From Setophaga petechia (lineage: Eukaryota > Chordata > Aves > Passeriformes > Parulidae): a stretch of DNA of 64,000 nucleotides. Shown here piece by piece: positions 38,791-50,110 of the stretch. The DNA is taken from assembly GCA_024362935.1 (NCBI GenBank), contig JANCRA010000001.1, positions 63,826,930-63,890,929 on the forward strand, read 5' to 3'. The notes under the pieces are model-generated. The model saw only the letters and a list, made by a program, of their open reading frames with translations. It was not told where the DNA came from and searched no databases. The number at the start of each line of letters is the position of its first letter. Within the stretch, counting starts at the first letter, position 1. The position numbers and the translations under genes were made by a program.

Positions 38791-40951
38791 TACTGTGACT
38801 AATGTTTTGGTGAGCTAGAGCAGAGTCTAGTGTACTGATGTGGGAATAAGGTACTGTAAGACACAGCAGCCTCGGCCGATGACTGAACTGCAGCTTTTAG
38901 CCTGGCTGGGTTTTTTGTTTATTTGTCAAGGAGAAGGGGGAATACTGAAGAAATTATGCATTATTACAACAGTGAACAGTTGGCTGCAGTTCATATCAAG
39001 AGACAAAGAAAGTCATGCCTAATGACTAAAACAGACAGCAGGTTGCAAATTTGGACTTCATGATGCATTCCAGCCAGGAACATGAAAGACAGGAAATATC
39101 TTACATGTGCTGTCTTTGGGAAACAAGAGAAGATATGGAGGTCAGGCATGGCTCTGCTATGTTTGCTGATAAATCTTTTTCTAATAGTGGGCTTTTTCTT
39201 TTCCCCCCTGAGCAGAGGGGAGATGAAGCAGCCTTGCTGCCAGCTGCTCAGCGTTGGTCACTGCCTGCGAGAAGGATGGGCCCGTCAGCACGGCTGAGTG
39301 CGGCCGTTCATCACCCAGCACGTGCAGAGGTGGGCTTGGCAGTGACCTTGAGCACTGCACCAGCAGCACTTGGCCAAGCCACTGACAATGTCCATCCTTG
39401 ATCTCCAGGTATGATCCAACAGGCTGCTGCAGGCAGGGATGGCCCTGGAGCACTTTGTCACTGATGGCATTGGTTAGCGTGTCCAAATTCAATTTAGTGA
39501 GATCTCCGCAATGTGTGAGACTGCTGGTGTTGTTAGGGCTGACACAGCCCCCTGTCTGTGTTCCTTTGCACTCTTGGAAAAATAAGATGGCAGACTTCAG
39601 GGGGTCTTGTTATTTCTGTTAGCAAACCTGGGCAAGTCACTAGAAAAATGGTGTGGTAATAAAAACAGTAAAATTGTGGGGGTTTTCTTCATAAATCCTG
39701 AAAAGCTGTGAAAAATGGCAACTTGACAGTTCCTATACAAACACGCCATAAGAGAGCAAATGACATTATGTGGTTTCTGATATGTTGGCTGTAACTGTTC
39801 CTGCTAGAATGACAAGTTAACACTGGCTGCTTTTAGGTTACTGAGGAACAGGATCCTGGTTCCAAACAGTTGCCATTTTAAAAAGGAAAGAATAGAAGTG
39901 AAGAAATGAGGTTCATGTCATCAATGGATTTCTCTTTCTCATCTCTTTAATTAATTTATTGTGGTGAGAATGATGAAGACTTTGTATGTAATCATAGTAT
40001 AAAACCAGGCAATCTCTGTGAGGAAAAATACATGCTGAAGTTCAGTCCCGTTTCAGCAGAAACCAATAACCAAATTCAGAATAACTCCAGCATTACAGAT
40101 CAAGAGATGCAATCCCTGGGTTAGAGTGCAATAAAAATCTACCAGAAGCCCAGAGAATCAGCCAAGAAACACTTTCAGGAGTCTGGATTTCCTGTGCACA
40201 GTGAATTCTCAGAAGGTCTTGTGGCCCAACAAGGTAGAAATTAAGCTGTTGGTTTCCAGCTGCAAGTTATCGGTGTGGGGAATGACATGGATCAACAAAT
40301 GCTTGTGCACTTCCATATTTCTGGACTTTAAAGAGCTAGTGACAAGGTAATTGTTTGATAGATGCAGTATGTTATGGGACTGCTATCCAAATAACACCAA
40401 CATCAATGTTTAGCCATATTGTCAGCATATGAGTGATCCTTCCTCAAATTGTGTCTGAGAGCAACAAAACCACATTTTCTCAGAAAAAAAGTTGCATTTG
40501 CATGTTCAGTGGAGAAAAATCTCTGTTGGTGATAACACATTGCGGTCGAGTTGCTCAAAATGGCTGAGTAACTTCTGCCAGATAAATGTACACTGAATTT
40601 ATTCTGTGGAAACCAAGCATGAGCTTGGCTGGCAGAGCACAGCCCTACTCAGACATGATTATTCTCCATAGGAACTCCAGGAACCACTCTTGAAATTCCA
40701 GCTCAATTGGAATTCAAGCTTGCATTCCTCTGAGCGACACCACAAGTTTACTGAGTTAGTGAATAAGATTGGTTGCTTTCATTTGAGCCTTCCTGAAAGC
40801 AAATTAGATAAAAAACCCCATATCAATAGCATTGAAAATGTCCATTTATATATTATTATAGTTTGGTCTGCTTGCATTTTTCTTCATAATCATATTGTCA
40901 TAAATATTTTCCACTGAAAATATTAAGTGAACAACCCTTTTATTTTTTCAG
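38791..40951. other. non-coding, with a small GC-richer patch at 39.2-39.4 kb
   Basis: Bases 39200-39420 hold about ten CpG dinucleotides, unusual for this window, and a palindromic E-box CACGTG at 39319-39324. Frames on both strands stay open across the patch because of its composition. It is too small for a classic CpG island. The rest is plain AT-rich DNA. Confidence 0.5.
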
Positions 40952-41076
40952 GCCAATGAAGTTTTAAGAAGATGGAACTGAATAGCATTTACATAAATCA
41001 GAAAGTGTTGATGGTTGTGTTTCCATGTGTTGGGACCATCTATGAAGGAAGCTATAAGGCAGCTTTCATGTATGAG
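40952..41076 (+). other. candidate exon with strong start codon, unknown gene
   Basis: A 125-nt interval lies between a strong acceptor (cctttttattttttcag, ending 40951) and a consensus donor (GAG followed by gtaaga, from 41077). Bases 40952-40971 contain stops in every frame; then ATG at 40972 has A at -3 and G at +4, a good Kozak context, and 35 codons run without a stop to the donor, ending in phase 0. The peptide starts MELNSIYINQKVLMVVFPCV and ends in KAAFMYE; I do not recognise it. The layout fits a second exon carrying the end of a 5' UTR and the first coding codons, or a non-coding RNA exon. Both splice sites are among the best in the window. Confidence 0.35.
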
Positions 41077-43479
41077 GTAAGAAAATGGTCAATAACGGAT
41101 CTTAAAGCATTTTAGGAGACTTTGACCTTAGCAGTGTATGTCATGTTAAACCAATAAATTAGAAGTGACTCAGCTCCTATTATTAACAAATCTAAGTAGG
41201 CTTGAAATTTCTGTGAAGTGCCCTTAGAATAAATTTAAGCTCTCCTTTTTCAGCTATGGGTGCATGTATAATATTGCATATTATCCTTTGTTTGGTGTGA
41301 CTAGTTCCACACCATCCAGAAAGTGCATTTGGCTTGTTCTGGGGCAAAAAATGAGCCTAAATTGTACTTGACACTTTTCCTGTTACAGGGTCTTGTATGC
41401 ACGCTTTTCTCTTGGGAAATGGTTCAATGTAATTTGTCTGTCTTTCCATTATTGCCATTTTTCTACTTTTAACATGTTTTTTATTAGCATGTCATAAGTC
41501 ATGCTGAAATGCAGTGTGTCCTGTGTTCTTGACTCTAGATATTGCTCCTTGAAGATGCAGATTTGCTGAAAAACAATACTATTTGAAAAGTAAACTGTTT
41601 CCTTTTCTCCCAGACTAACATGAAAAACAGTCTCTCAAAACAAATTGATTCAAAGTTCTCCAAGGAACGTGTTTAAAAATAAATGAGAAGACATTTTTCT
41701 TTGTAATGGATAGTGTATTTTTAGGTAGTATAAATTTTATAGCAGTCATAAAGTTTTATGAATTTTAACAAATGTCCTTCTCAGAATAACTTGGACCTTA
41801 CTGTCAGTGTGTTATCTGGGAAAAGGTCACAAGATCTGTTCCTAAAAGCGAGCAGTTTGCAAGTGGGAGGTTACATAGGCTTGGGAAGAGAGTTAAAAAT
41901 CCATCTCTACTTGCTAATCTTGTGAGCTGCAGGAAAAAATGTCCCTGGAATTGCTGTGTGTCCATGTCCTACGTGCTGGCTGGCACCCAGCCCACAGGTG
42001 TGCCTGCACTGAGCTCCAAATCCCCCAGTCACCTTGAGGTGCCTTGCTGAATTTAATTCCAGCTGCAGCCAGGGACACAAACTAGATTATAATTACTGCA
42101 TCAAACCCCATTACACTTATGGATCCAGCTTGCAGTAGTATCCTGTGCAATGACACAAGGTCTGCTCCAGCAGAAACTGGGAAGCAGTGAGTTTTACCAT
42201 TTTTTTTCCTGTTCACTTTAAACTGTTGACATGGTGCTAAATTCAGTACGCTGAAGGTGTTTCCATGTGTCACTTCTAATAGGATACAGGTGTCAGACAA
42301 TTTGAGATTATTTCAAACCTAATTTTCTTAGAGTGAAGATACAAACAGTTACACCAGAAGCAGATGTTGGGCCTTTCTCACCCCTCCAAAATGTGGTTTG
42401 GCATCCATCCAGACTGAGTCTATGGGGAAAAAGAGAAAATTATATTTAATTTTGGCTTGCTTGGTTTCCTCCTTTCAAAATCTACATGAGTGTCTAAGAA
42501 AAAAACAAACCCATCCCTTTTCCCTCTGCTTTACACAGGGACTGAGTATCTTGTTGCAAACAGATGGAATACAGGCAGGTTGGGATGTGAATGCTTTTCC
42601 ATCTCCATACTATCACTTTGTGGCCCAAAATTGGACATAAAATGCTGTCTTCTCCTTTTTGCCCTCTTACCCATGTCTCTGCCATTTGCTTTTCTGGGCA
42701 CTGATGCTGAACAAACAGCCAGGAAGCAGAGGGGTGGCAAGGACTGTGCCTAAACCACTGACTCAGGGTCCTGCTCCTGGCCTACCTCCATTGGCCAGCC
42801 TGGGGCTGGTCACTGGGACTCAGGAGAGGAAAGAATCTTCTGTCCCTCTGCCTTCCAGCTGCTTCCATTTTCCACAGCTTGAAGTAAAGTCTCAGCTGTA
42901 CACACGGATACAGGATACACATGGATACATCACTTGCTGGCTCTGGCCTGTCCTGAGGACAGCAGGAATTCTCCATCAGGAGCTTCAGTGAGTTTAGTTA
43001 CACTTCATCAGAACTCATGTGGGTGTCAGAAAAATGGAGCTCATAACTTTGATATTACAACCTTGTAGAAAAAATACCCCACTCCAAGGTTTGCTGTGTG
43101 AATTTTGGGTTCTGCTGCTCAAATACTTCTTTCTGCAACTGCTTTTAGTGACTGAATTTTGTGACAGTAAATGCCACATGTGCTACAACAGTATTAAAGC
43201 CAAATTACAAAAAAAATGCTCCACTTGAACAGGGGATTTTAATCAGTGCTTGTTGGTCACTCAGTGCTGCTGAACAAGAAATTCCTTAGGAGTTAAGAGT
43301 CACACATGTACACTCGGGAGGGAAGGATGTTTATATCCTGCAGCCCTAGCTGCCAGAGGAAGAAGGGCACCAGGTCCTTCTACACATGGAGAGGACTCCA
43401 CGGATGGACAGACACGGGAGAAATGAGCAGATGGTGGACAGGAGAGGTGAAAGCCACAGCTCATGTGCATGGGGCCAGT
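41077..43479. other. non-coding stretch, nothing recognised
   Basis: Overlapping frames of up to 110 codons at 42.4-43.0 kb have no motif and lie on both strands. I see no supported repeat or regulatory block. Confidence 0.6.
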
Positions 43480-43760
43480 CCAGGTTGCACCAGGAGGGTT
43501 CCTGAGGCGGCTCCCGGCCAAGGCCGCCGGCAGAGGTGGGGGAATGGGATCAATAGGAGCCATCAAGTGTTGGCTTGGCAATCAAAGGCAAGACAGTGGA
43601 AGTGCCACTCTGCAAATGGGGTTTCACTGCGCTGCCAGGAAGTTCTCTAGAGGCTTTGGAAGACCAACCGGGTAACAGGAAATTAATCAGGAGCGTTTTT
43701 GAGCGGCTCCTTGGCTGGTGAGTGCTGCTGGGGCTATTTATACCTCTGAACTGCAGCAAT
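43480..43760 (+). promoter_or_regulatory. GC-richer patch with TATA-like box, possible promoter
   Basis: The patch has a local cluster of CpGs (about eight in 43505-43710), rare elsewhere in the window. It contains a donor-like site (GGCTG followed by gtgagtgc at 43718) and a TATTTATA at 43735-43742, which is both TATA-like and one base off a MEF2 site. An acceptor-donor pair follows at 43972-44020. Together these could be a weak promoter and first exons of a non-coding transcript. Frames are open on both strands through 43300-43650 because of the GC content; neither product is recognisable. Confidence 0.25.
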
Positions 43761-43971
43761 TTACCCTGCTGAGGAGCTGCTCAGATGTCACACATTAGCC
43801 ACTGCCAAGTGACCTTTCTGCACAGTACGTTAAGAGCAAAGAGATGAAAATTCCCATTTTCCAAGCATGGTCCCAAAAAACCTCTGTGCTCTTGTTAGAC
43901 CAGCTGCATTGAAGAGGAGTGATTAGAACAGGCCTTTTTTTTTTAGCCTGCACCTGTCTCTCGTTCCACAG

Positions 43972-44020
43972 CTGAGGACACACTGAAATCTACTTCCCTC
44001 CAGACCTGATCCGGGATCCG
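43972..44020 (+). other. candidate non-coding exon
   Basis: The 49-nt interval lies between a strong acceptor (cacctgtctctcgttccacag, of which the last 15 bases are the key tract, ending 43971) and a donor (CCG followed by gtaaga, from 44021). All three frames contain a stop, so it cannot be an internal coding exon. It could belong to a long non-coding RNA or a 5' UTR. It lies about 230 bases downstream of the TATA-like box at 43735. Confidence 0.22.
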
Positions 44021-45054
44021 GTAAGAGCTTCAGGTGGTAATTAAATCCATCATCATTTACATCTATTTCCACTTAAACACTGGAGGGGAAAAGCCACCTG
44101 AAGGCCAGCAGTCACTGGAACTTGCAGTAATGAGTCACCCACAGGGGGGAAAAAAGCTCCCCCATTTCTCCATCCCAGATAGGTGAGGTTTTTCTTGGTT
44201 TTCATTCTTATGGAAGTCAAGGCCTTGCAGAGGAGACAGGATCATTTTGAGCAGCCTTATGTGTCAGTCTCTTGAGAAGGTGACAGCTTCACTCCCAGCT
44301 AGGAAGAGAGGTTCCCTGACTGTTCTATCAAGAAATACATAGGAAAGAACTGTGTCAGATTACTGCAGAAAAGACCTAAGTGTGATATTTTTTCTGAGGA
44401 ATTTAAGACCTTTTTAGGTAGAAGCCTTGATTCAGCATCGTCCCTGGAGAAATGGGACCAGTCATTTTCTCTCCTGGCATATCCCTTTATTGTAAATATG
44501 TTTAAAGTGCACAGAGTGCTATGAGGGATTCCACTTATTCCATGGAAATGAGCAGTAGCATTTTTAATTAGTGAGTTTCATTTGAAGTATCTTCCCTCTT
44601 TCATAGGAAAAACTTCTTTATTCTCTGTTATTTTGCTCAGGTAATTCTTAACACATTGACCTCACCTGCCTTCAGAGCTGAAGTTTCTCCATATTCCCTC
44701 AGTTGCTCTTCCCCTGTGAACGTGCACACTGAATCAGACACAGCAGTCTGATTTCTGCACAGGTGATACAGATCTAATGGCTTCAAAATTGTCGCTATTG
44801 GCATTTTTTCAGTCCAAAACCATTGACTATTTCTTTATATTTAATATTCCTTTAAAATGTTATGGGTGTTTGAAAATGACTGGCACTGTGCAAGCAAATT
44901 ATTCTTTGTACAGTCAGTCAGACATCCCAAATAATCTGTATTTCTGAGGAAGCAAAAGAGTCAAAGTAGAACTTAAATTGTTTTGTGTCAAATTGCTCTA
45001 TGGGACTGGGGCAAGAGAGAAATAACTAACAAAAAAACATGCATAGCACTAAAA
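44021..45054. other. non-coding stretch, nothing recognised
   Basis: Plain AT-rich sequence, frames all short, no repeat or RNA gene seen. Confidence 0.6.
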
Positions 45055-45810
45055 CATGTCAAAACAGGGGAATAATAATTCATTATTATCATACGAAATG
45101 CCATTTCACCTTGACCCAAAGTGTCACACCAGGTTTTATCACGTGGCAATTAGATGTGATGTTATAAAAAAGATGAATTTTCAAGGGGAATTGTAGCTAT
45201 TTCTTTTGTAGATTAATTGTACTTTTGTCACTGCCTGAAACAGGAATAAAATAAGGTTTTTTAAGGCAAATGCATTTAAGGTGAACAACATCCCCCAGAA
45301 TATCTTGCTACAACCAAATTAAACAATAAATCTAGGAAACTGTCTTAGTTAATTTCTAGAAATTTTAAAAAGATGCCAGATTCAATGAGGATTTTTGTTG
45401 CCTCCTAAAAATCGTTATTGATGTATTTATCTTCTATCCAAGTAAAATAGATTGTAAGATTTTTTTTTTTCATTTCAAGTCTGTACTGGGATTTTGCATA
45501 GTTAGATTTTGATTACATGATAGAAAATGACCACTTTTGGCATTCTAATCAGCTAGTGAGCAAATTCACTAAAAACTAGGGCTATGAACCAGAAAATGTT
45601 ATTCATTAATTTTGTTTATGGTGATTTAATTTTAATTATAATACTTTAAAGCTATTTAAATCTACATTTCCATCATGTGTAAGTTAATGTAGCATATTTT
45701 GCAGAAATAATCAAGGCCTGGTAATACAGATCACTACAGAGCCCGTAATTAAATCTTTGATGAGTGTTTCAAAGTGATTTTTAAATGTGGCTTATAGTGT
45801 GCTTTACAAA
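45055..45810. promoter_or_regulatory. candidate conserved non-coding element cluster
   Basis: About 750 bases of AT-rich but non-repetitive sequence with very few open codons and a high density of distinct homeodomain-type words: gattaattg, gttaattt, cattctaatc, cattaattttg, gatttaattttaattat, gtaattaaatc. Between them lie E-box-like and TGAC-type words. Two T-rich breaks (T11 at 45460-45470) separate possible sub-blocks. This is the most enhancer-like stretch in the window. Conservation has not been tested. Confidence 0.4.
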
Positions 45811-48339
45811 AGCTTTGCTTCTGTCATTGTGACTTCCCAAATATTCCTCTGGCATTGTCCAAGTTTAATTTCCATTCAAACTCAAAATGGAAGTGTTTGT
45901 AATGGAGTAATTGCCCTGTAAATAAGTGTTGTCTGTAGGTAAGGAAAACAATTAATTTTCCCAGCAGCTTTCCTGTGGAAGTGTAAATAAGGATCCATCT
46001 TCCTGATGTCAGCGAGCCCCCAGCCCACCTGCCCCTCTGACAGCAGAAAAATGAGGTGGGAAGTTGTGTTCTTGTTGGGTTTTTTCCCTGGAATAATTTC
46101 CTTGTAATTGAATTCCACGTTCAAGACAGGCTTTCAGTGCCTCATGTTACAAGATGGGAGCTCCAGGTTTGCAGTGATAAGCAGGCTGCCTGCAGGCAAT
46201 TAGGGACCTCAGGGTTTGCAGAGTCTAGTCACTAAAATATGTTCCAGCTCAAGTCATTGTTTAACAATCCAAGTCTCTTACAGCTGTGAAACACTCCCAT
46301 CATCAAGTGGGTCTCTGGGACTCCCTCAGGAACAGCAGGCTCTAGATATCCAGCTGCTAGGAACAAAAATAAATCTCTTTGAAGACTTATTTGCCATCAC
46401 ATTGTGTGAGGACTTAGAAAGGCTGAAACATTTTAATCATTAATCTCCATTCATCAAATCTTGTCATTCTTAACAAAACTCCAAAATAGTTTCAGCTGTG
46501 AGCTGGATGTTGACACCAGACTCTGTCCATAGGTATCAGTTTTGTGGTTAAGATGTGCCATGCACAAGAAGTTCCTGTTGCACTCAGAACAGCTCCTGCC
46601 CATGCAGAGACATCAGGGAGCTTTTCAGAACTCAGTATTGTTTATGCTCTTGGCTGTCATGCAGGGAGGGCAGCAGAACTTGAATAGCTATTGATCATCA
46701 GCCTCGATCGAGCAGTATTGGAATCCCTTTCTTTCAGTGATGGTCAGTCAGCCTGTGCTGCTGACAGGTGGTGCTGGTTGTCTCTGCTGTGCTGTGAAGT
46801 GATCACCTCACAGAAATATTCACTGCACAAGTTGGGTTGAAAAGATATCTTAATTCCTCTCAAACTCAGCAAACCCTGCTAGTCTGGACTTCACCGGGAT
46901 GCAAAGAAATCCCATTTTTCCTCCCTTCTGAGATATGTGTTTCAAACTAGGGACTGTTTCTCTTTTTCTCCCCCCCCCCCCCCCCCCCCCCCCCCCTTTA
47001 AATTTTATTGCTGACCTAAAAAGAAAGGAAATTAAAAAAAAATCTAGAAAAATCCATGTGTAGTTAAAACATTCTTAACCTCTTCCTTACTAGATAAATT
47101 AATAGCAAACGTGCTCATGACTTAAAGGTGAGCTTTTAACAACTTAAAAGCTTTTAAGCTGGCAAGTATTTCTAGTATATTTCATTATACTGGTTTTCCT
47201 TATCAGTTTTCTTCTTTTTTTATAAGCCATGTTTTGCTTCTCCCTTCTGGAGCAATCCAGAGAGCATCAATGTGCCATTGGGCTGGGCTGTGCAGTCAGC
47301 AGAAGGAAAGGTTGCTGCATGTGGGAAAACACACCCTGTCTCCATATGCACAAATATCCACAAATATCCAAAGTGAGCACTTCAAAGGAACAGCAGCTCC
47401 TTGCTGGCCAAGCACATGGATATTGCAGGAACACCCTCAGTGTTCCCTGCTCTTCAGGAGACAAATCCCCCAGGCTTCAGGAAAACTTTGCTTCAGCACT
47501 TCTCTGTCAGAGACTCAAAAAGTCCTCAAATTATTTAGGGAGAAGAACCTTATCCCACTTCAGAGACAAGACAGCTTTTGGAGGTACAGAGGTTAGATTG
47601 TCTTCCCAAATCAATACAGCATGGGAATGAGGAATGAAACATCCTAGCCTAGAAGTTATTTTGGTGGGGTTTTAGTTCTTTTGAAGCACAAGCCAAAGCC
47701 CCTTGCAGGCTCCTGTGGAAATGTTCACATTAACATCAGTTTTTAATTTTTCTGAGGTTTGGATCTATTTGATGAAGGGGAGAAAATAATGTAGAAATTG
47801 CTGAAAAATGGTAAAAATATTTTGACCTGCTCCTGAATTTTAATATATTTTTTTAAGCTGTGTGGTTTTCACTATAGTTTTATTTGTGCCCAATGCTGCA
47901 AGAAGGGAGAGCCCAGGCAGTGCTTATGCAGAGTGAGGAGGAGACTGCTGCAGTAGCCCTGCTGACCTCACCTTCTTTCTTAGTACAATTTCTCATCAAA
48001 TTTCCCATAGCTTCTGATATTTTTGTTTAATTATTCCCTCCCAGAGAAGATTTTTCCTCTTATCCTTAGTTCCAAGGGCTTTCTGCCTGATTTATCTTCT
48101 ATTTTCGGGACTCAATGAAGCAGAAAAACAATGTTAGTCTTTGGTGGCCAGGGAAAAGGAGGAAAGCTCGTGGTGGTCTCCAGATGATCTGGCCCTGACT
48201 GAAGCAATCTCCTTCCACAAGGAGGGAGCAAAGGGCTGGCAAGTGCAGGTAAAGCTGCCTGCTCTCCATGTGCTAAGAAATCACCCACACAAACACATTC
48301 CAGCTTTGGCAGTGCTCAAGTAATGGCTATTACTGCTCC
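45811..48339. other. non-coding, includes poly-C tract and a 10-bp tandem repeat
   Basis: Frames of 120 and 133 codons at 47229-47630 overlap in two registers of the plus strand and have no motif. The C27 run is listed separately. A 10-bp unit, caaatatcca, is repeated exactly twice at 47351-47370. Confidence 0.55.
46970..46996. repeat. C27 homopolymer
   Basis: Twenty-seven uninterrupted C, preceded by a pyrimidine tract (gtttctctttttct). The reverse strand is G27, able in principle to form G-quadruplexes, and the C strand could form an i-motif. Runs of C this long are rare in vertebrate genomes, and the written length may be affected by sequencing error. Confidence 0.95.
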
Positions 48340-48740
48340 AGGGAGGAAATAATTAAAGCCATTTCTTGACTCTGACAGTTTGATACTGGTGGTTTTCAAT
48401 AGCAAATTACCAACATCTGTACAGCAAAATTCAGCTACTGCAGCAATTATTCAGCAGGGCTAACCACAGAGGTGCTAGGAATTTTTCATTTTCTAGATGT
48501 CCCCTCGTTAGGTGTGACCTGCAATTGAGACCCAAGCTCCACACCATGGCAAACTTAGAAATGTAAACGAAACCATCTGGAAAGCTGAATATTCTGTGAA
48601 AACCCCAGTGGCAAATGCATCAAAGCCAGAAAATGAAAGACTGGAAAGACATCTGAATGGCTTTCTTAATTATGTGACAATTTCAAGTTTCCAGAGCAAT
48701 TCAGAAGTAAAATTTATACAAATCATTCAATTCCACAAAA
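48340..48740. promoter_or_regulatory. candidate conserved non-coding element
   Basis: Non-repetitive AT-rich block with spaced regulatory-type words: ggaaataattaaagcc, gcaattattcagc, caattgag, gtaaacg (forkhead-like) and aaatgcatc. No frame is open beyond a few dozen codons. The call is by texture only. Confidence 0.3.
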
Positions 48741-49479
48741 ATTAGGGCTTTTCAGTCCCACATACTGCTACAACTGCTTTGCATAGCAAACACAATGAGT
48801 GTGACTGTACAAGCTGCAAACTCACATCTACAACCTGTAGCAAACAGCACAGCACTGCAGACTTTCATTGCTGCTGAAGGAAAGGGGTAGCAAAAGAACT
48901 AAATAAGCTCTATACACCCCTAAGTCAAATATTTCTTTTTAAACATTCGATAGAAAAGGTAATACAAATACAAACAGAGGCTGTGAGATTAAATGTGTTT
49001 CTAGGAGAGAGCTGATTTGGGATTGATAATAAAAATGCCTTATTTCACTGCTTGTGTTGTAAATACTTGTTTGTCAGGGTTTTATGTTATAATCCACTTT
49101 GGTCATGGGTTTACTGATGTATAAAACTTGAGTTTATTTTGTAAATTGGCACTTTTGTCTTCAGCTCTGTTTCACTGTTACGAAGCTGCAGGACCCCATC
49201 AAGGTGTGGTATAATTTGCTGTAAAAGTGTGCAGTAATTTTAAAGTAGAGCTTCAGACTTGAGCAGTCTTTGGGGTGGCCTGGTGGGGAATAAAAATAGA
49301 TTGTGCACCTATCAGGTGATAACTGAGAGGCTTTAAAATAGATTATAGTCTTCATGGCCCATGTCGGCTAGTTAGGCTGTGGCAAAAAAAATCACCTGTA
49401 GAGATGGGACAATTAAACCCTTGCTTCCCTTCAGGGAAGAGAGAAACTTGCTTGAAGTGCTAGGAAATCAGACCAGGTT
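48741..49479. other. non-coding stretch, nothing recognised
   Basis: Plain AT-rich DNA with short frames only and no repeat or RNA gene visible. Confidence 0.6.
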
Positions 49480-50110
49480 CCTCAGAGTTAGATCAATTTG
49501 ATTTAGATATTGATATGCAAGTGTCATTAATAGTGCCTTTCATTGATTGCTACACAGTTGTATTGTGAAGTGGATAAGGAAGATTTTATTGTAATGATAT
49601 TTTATCATAACTATCATACAGCAATTTCCAGACCTCATTGCCTGTTGTGTGTTGTGCAGGTTATGGTCAGATTTAATCAATATCTATCAGCTTCAAATCC
49701 AAACTTCAGGAAATGCAGGTCATGACATTTTTTGTGGCAGTACAAAATTCAAGTTTTGTGCAGAGGAATTAAATACAACGTAAATAGGCTGGGAAATACT
49801 AGTAAAGTTTAGAAAATGAAGGGATTCTGCTCTGTATTCAGTCAGATGCACATTATGGAGGAGAAAATAGCTCAAAGAGTGTTTTCTTTTCACTCCTAAT
49901 CTTCATTTGACATGAATGTGGACAGGCCAGGCCAGGATATTATATTCACATCAGCAATGCCTTCAGACACTGTGATGGCTTGGTGCAGTGAGACCCACAT
50001 GAATCAATATTGATTGGCCACTTACTTTAAGGCTACTTAATTAAACCTAACAGGGTGGCACAGCTTCCAGGCAAACCCACAGCTGTGATTGATGAGTGTG
50101 CTGGGGAGAA
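49480..50110. promoter_or_regulatory. candidate regulatory block with ONECUT-like palindrome
   Basis: Two enhancer-like parts lie at 49480-49570 (gatcaatttgatttagatattgat, seen as several ATTGAT/ATCAAT words) and 49925-50110. The second has a perfect 14-bp palindrome AATCAATATTGATT at 50002-50015, which is two abutting ATCAAT/ATTGAT half sites as bound by ONECUT/HNF6 and CUX factors, and its right end reads TGATTGG, a PBX-type word. A homeodomain word (cttaattaaacc) follows within 40 bases. Confidence 0.35.
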
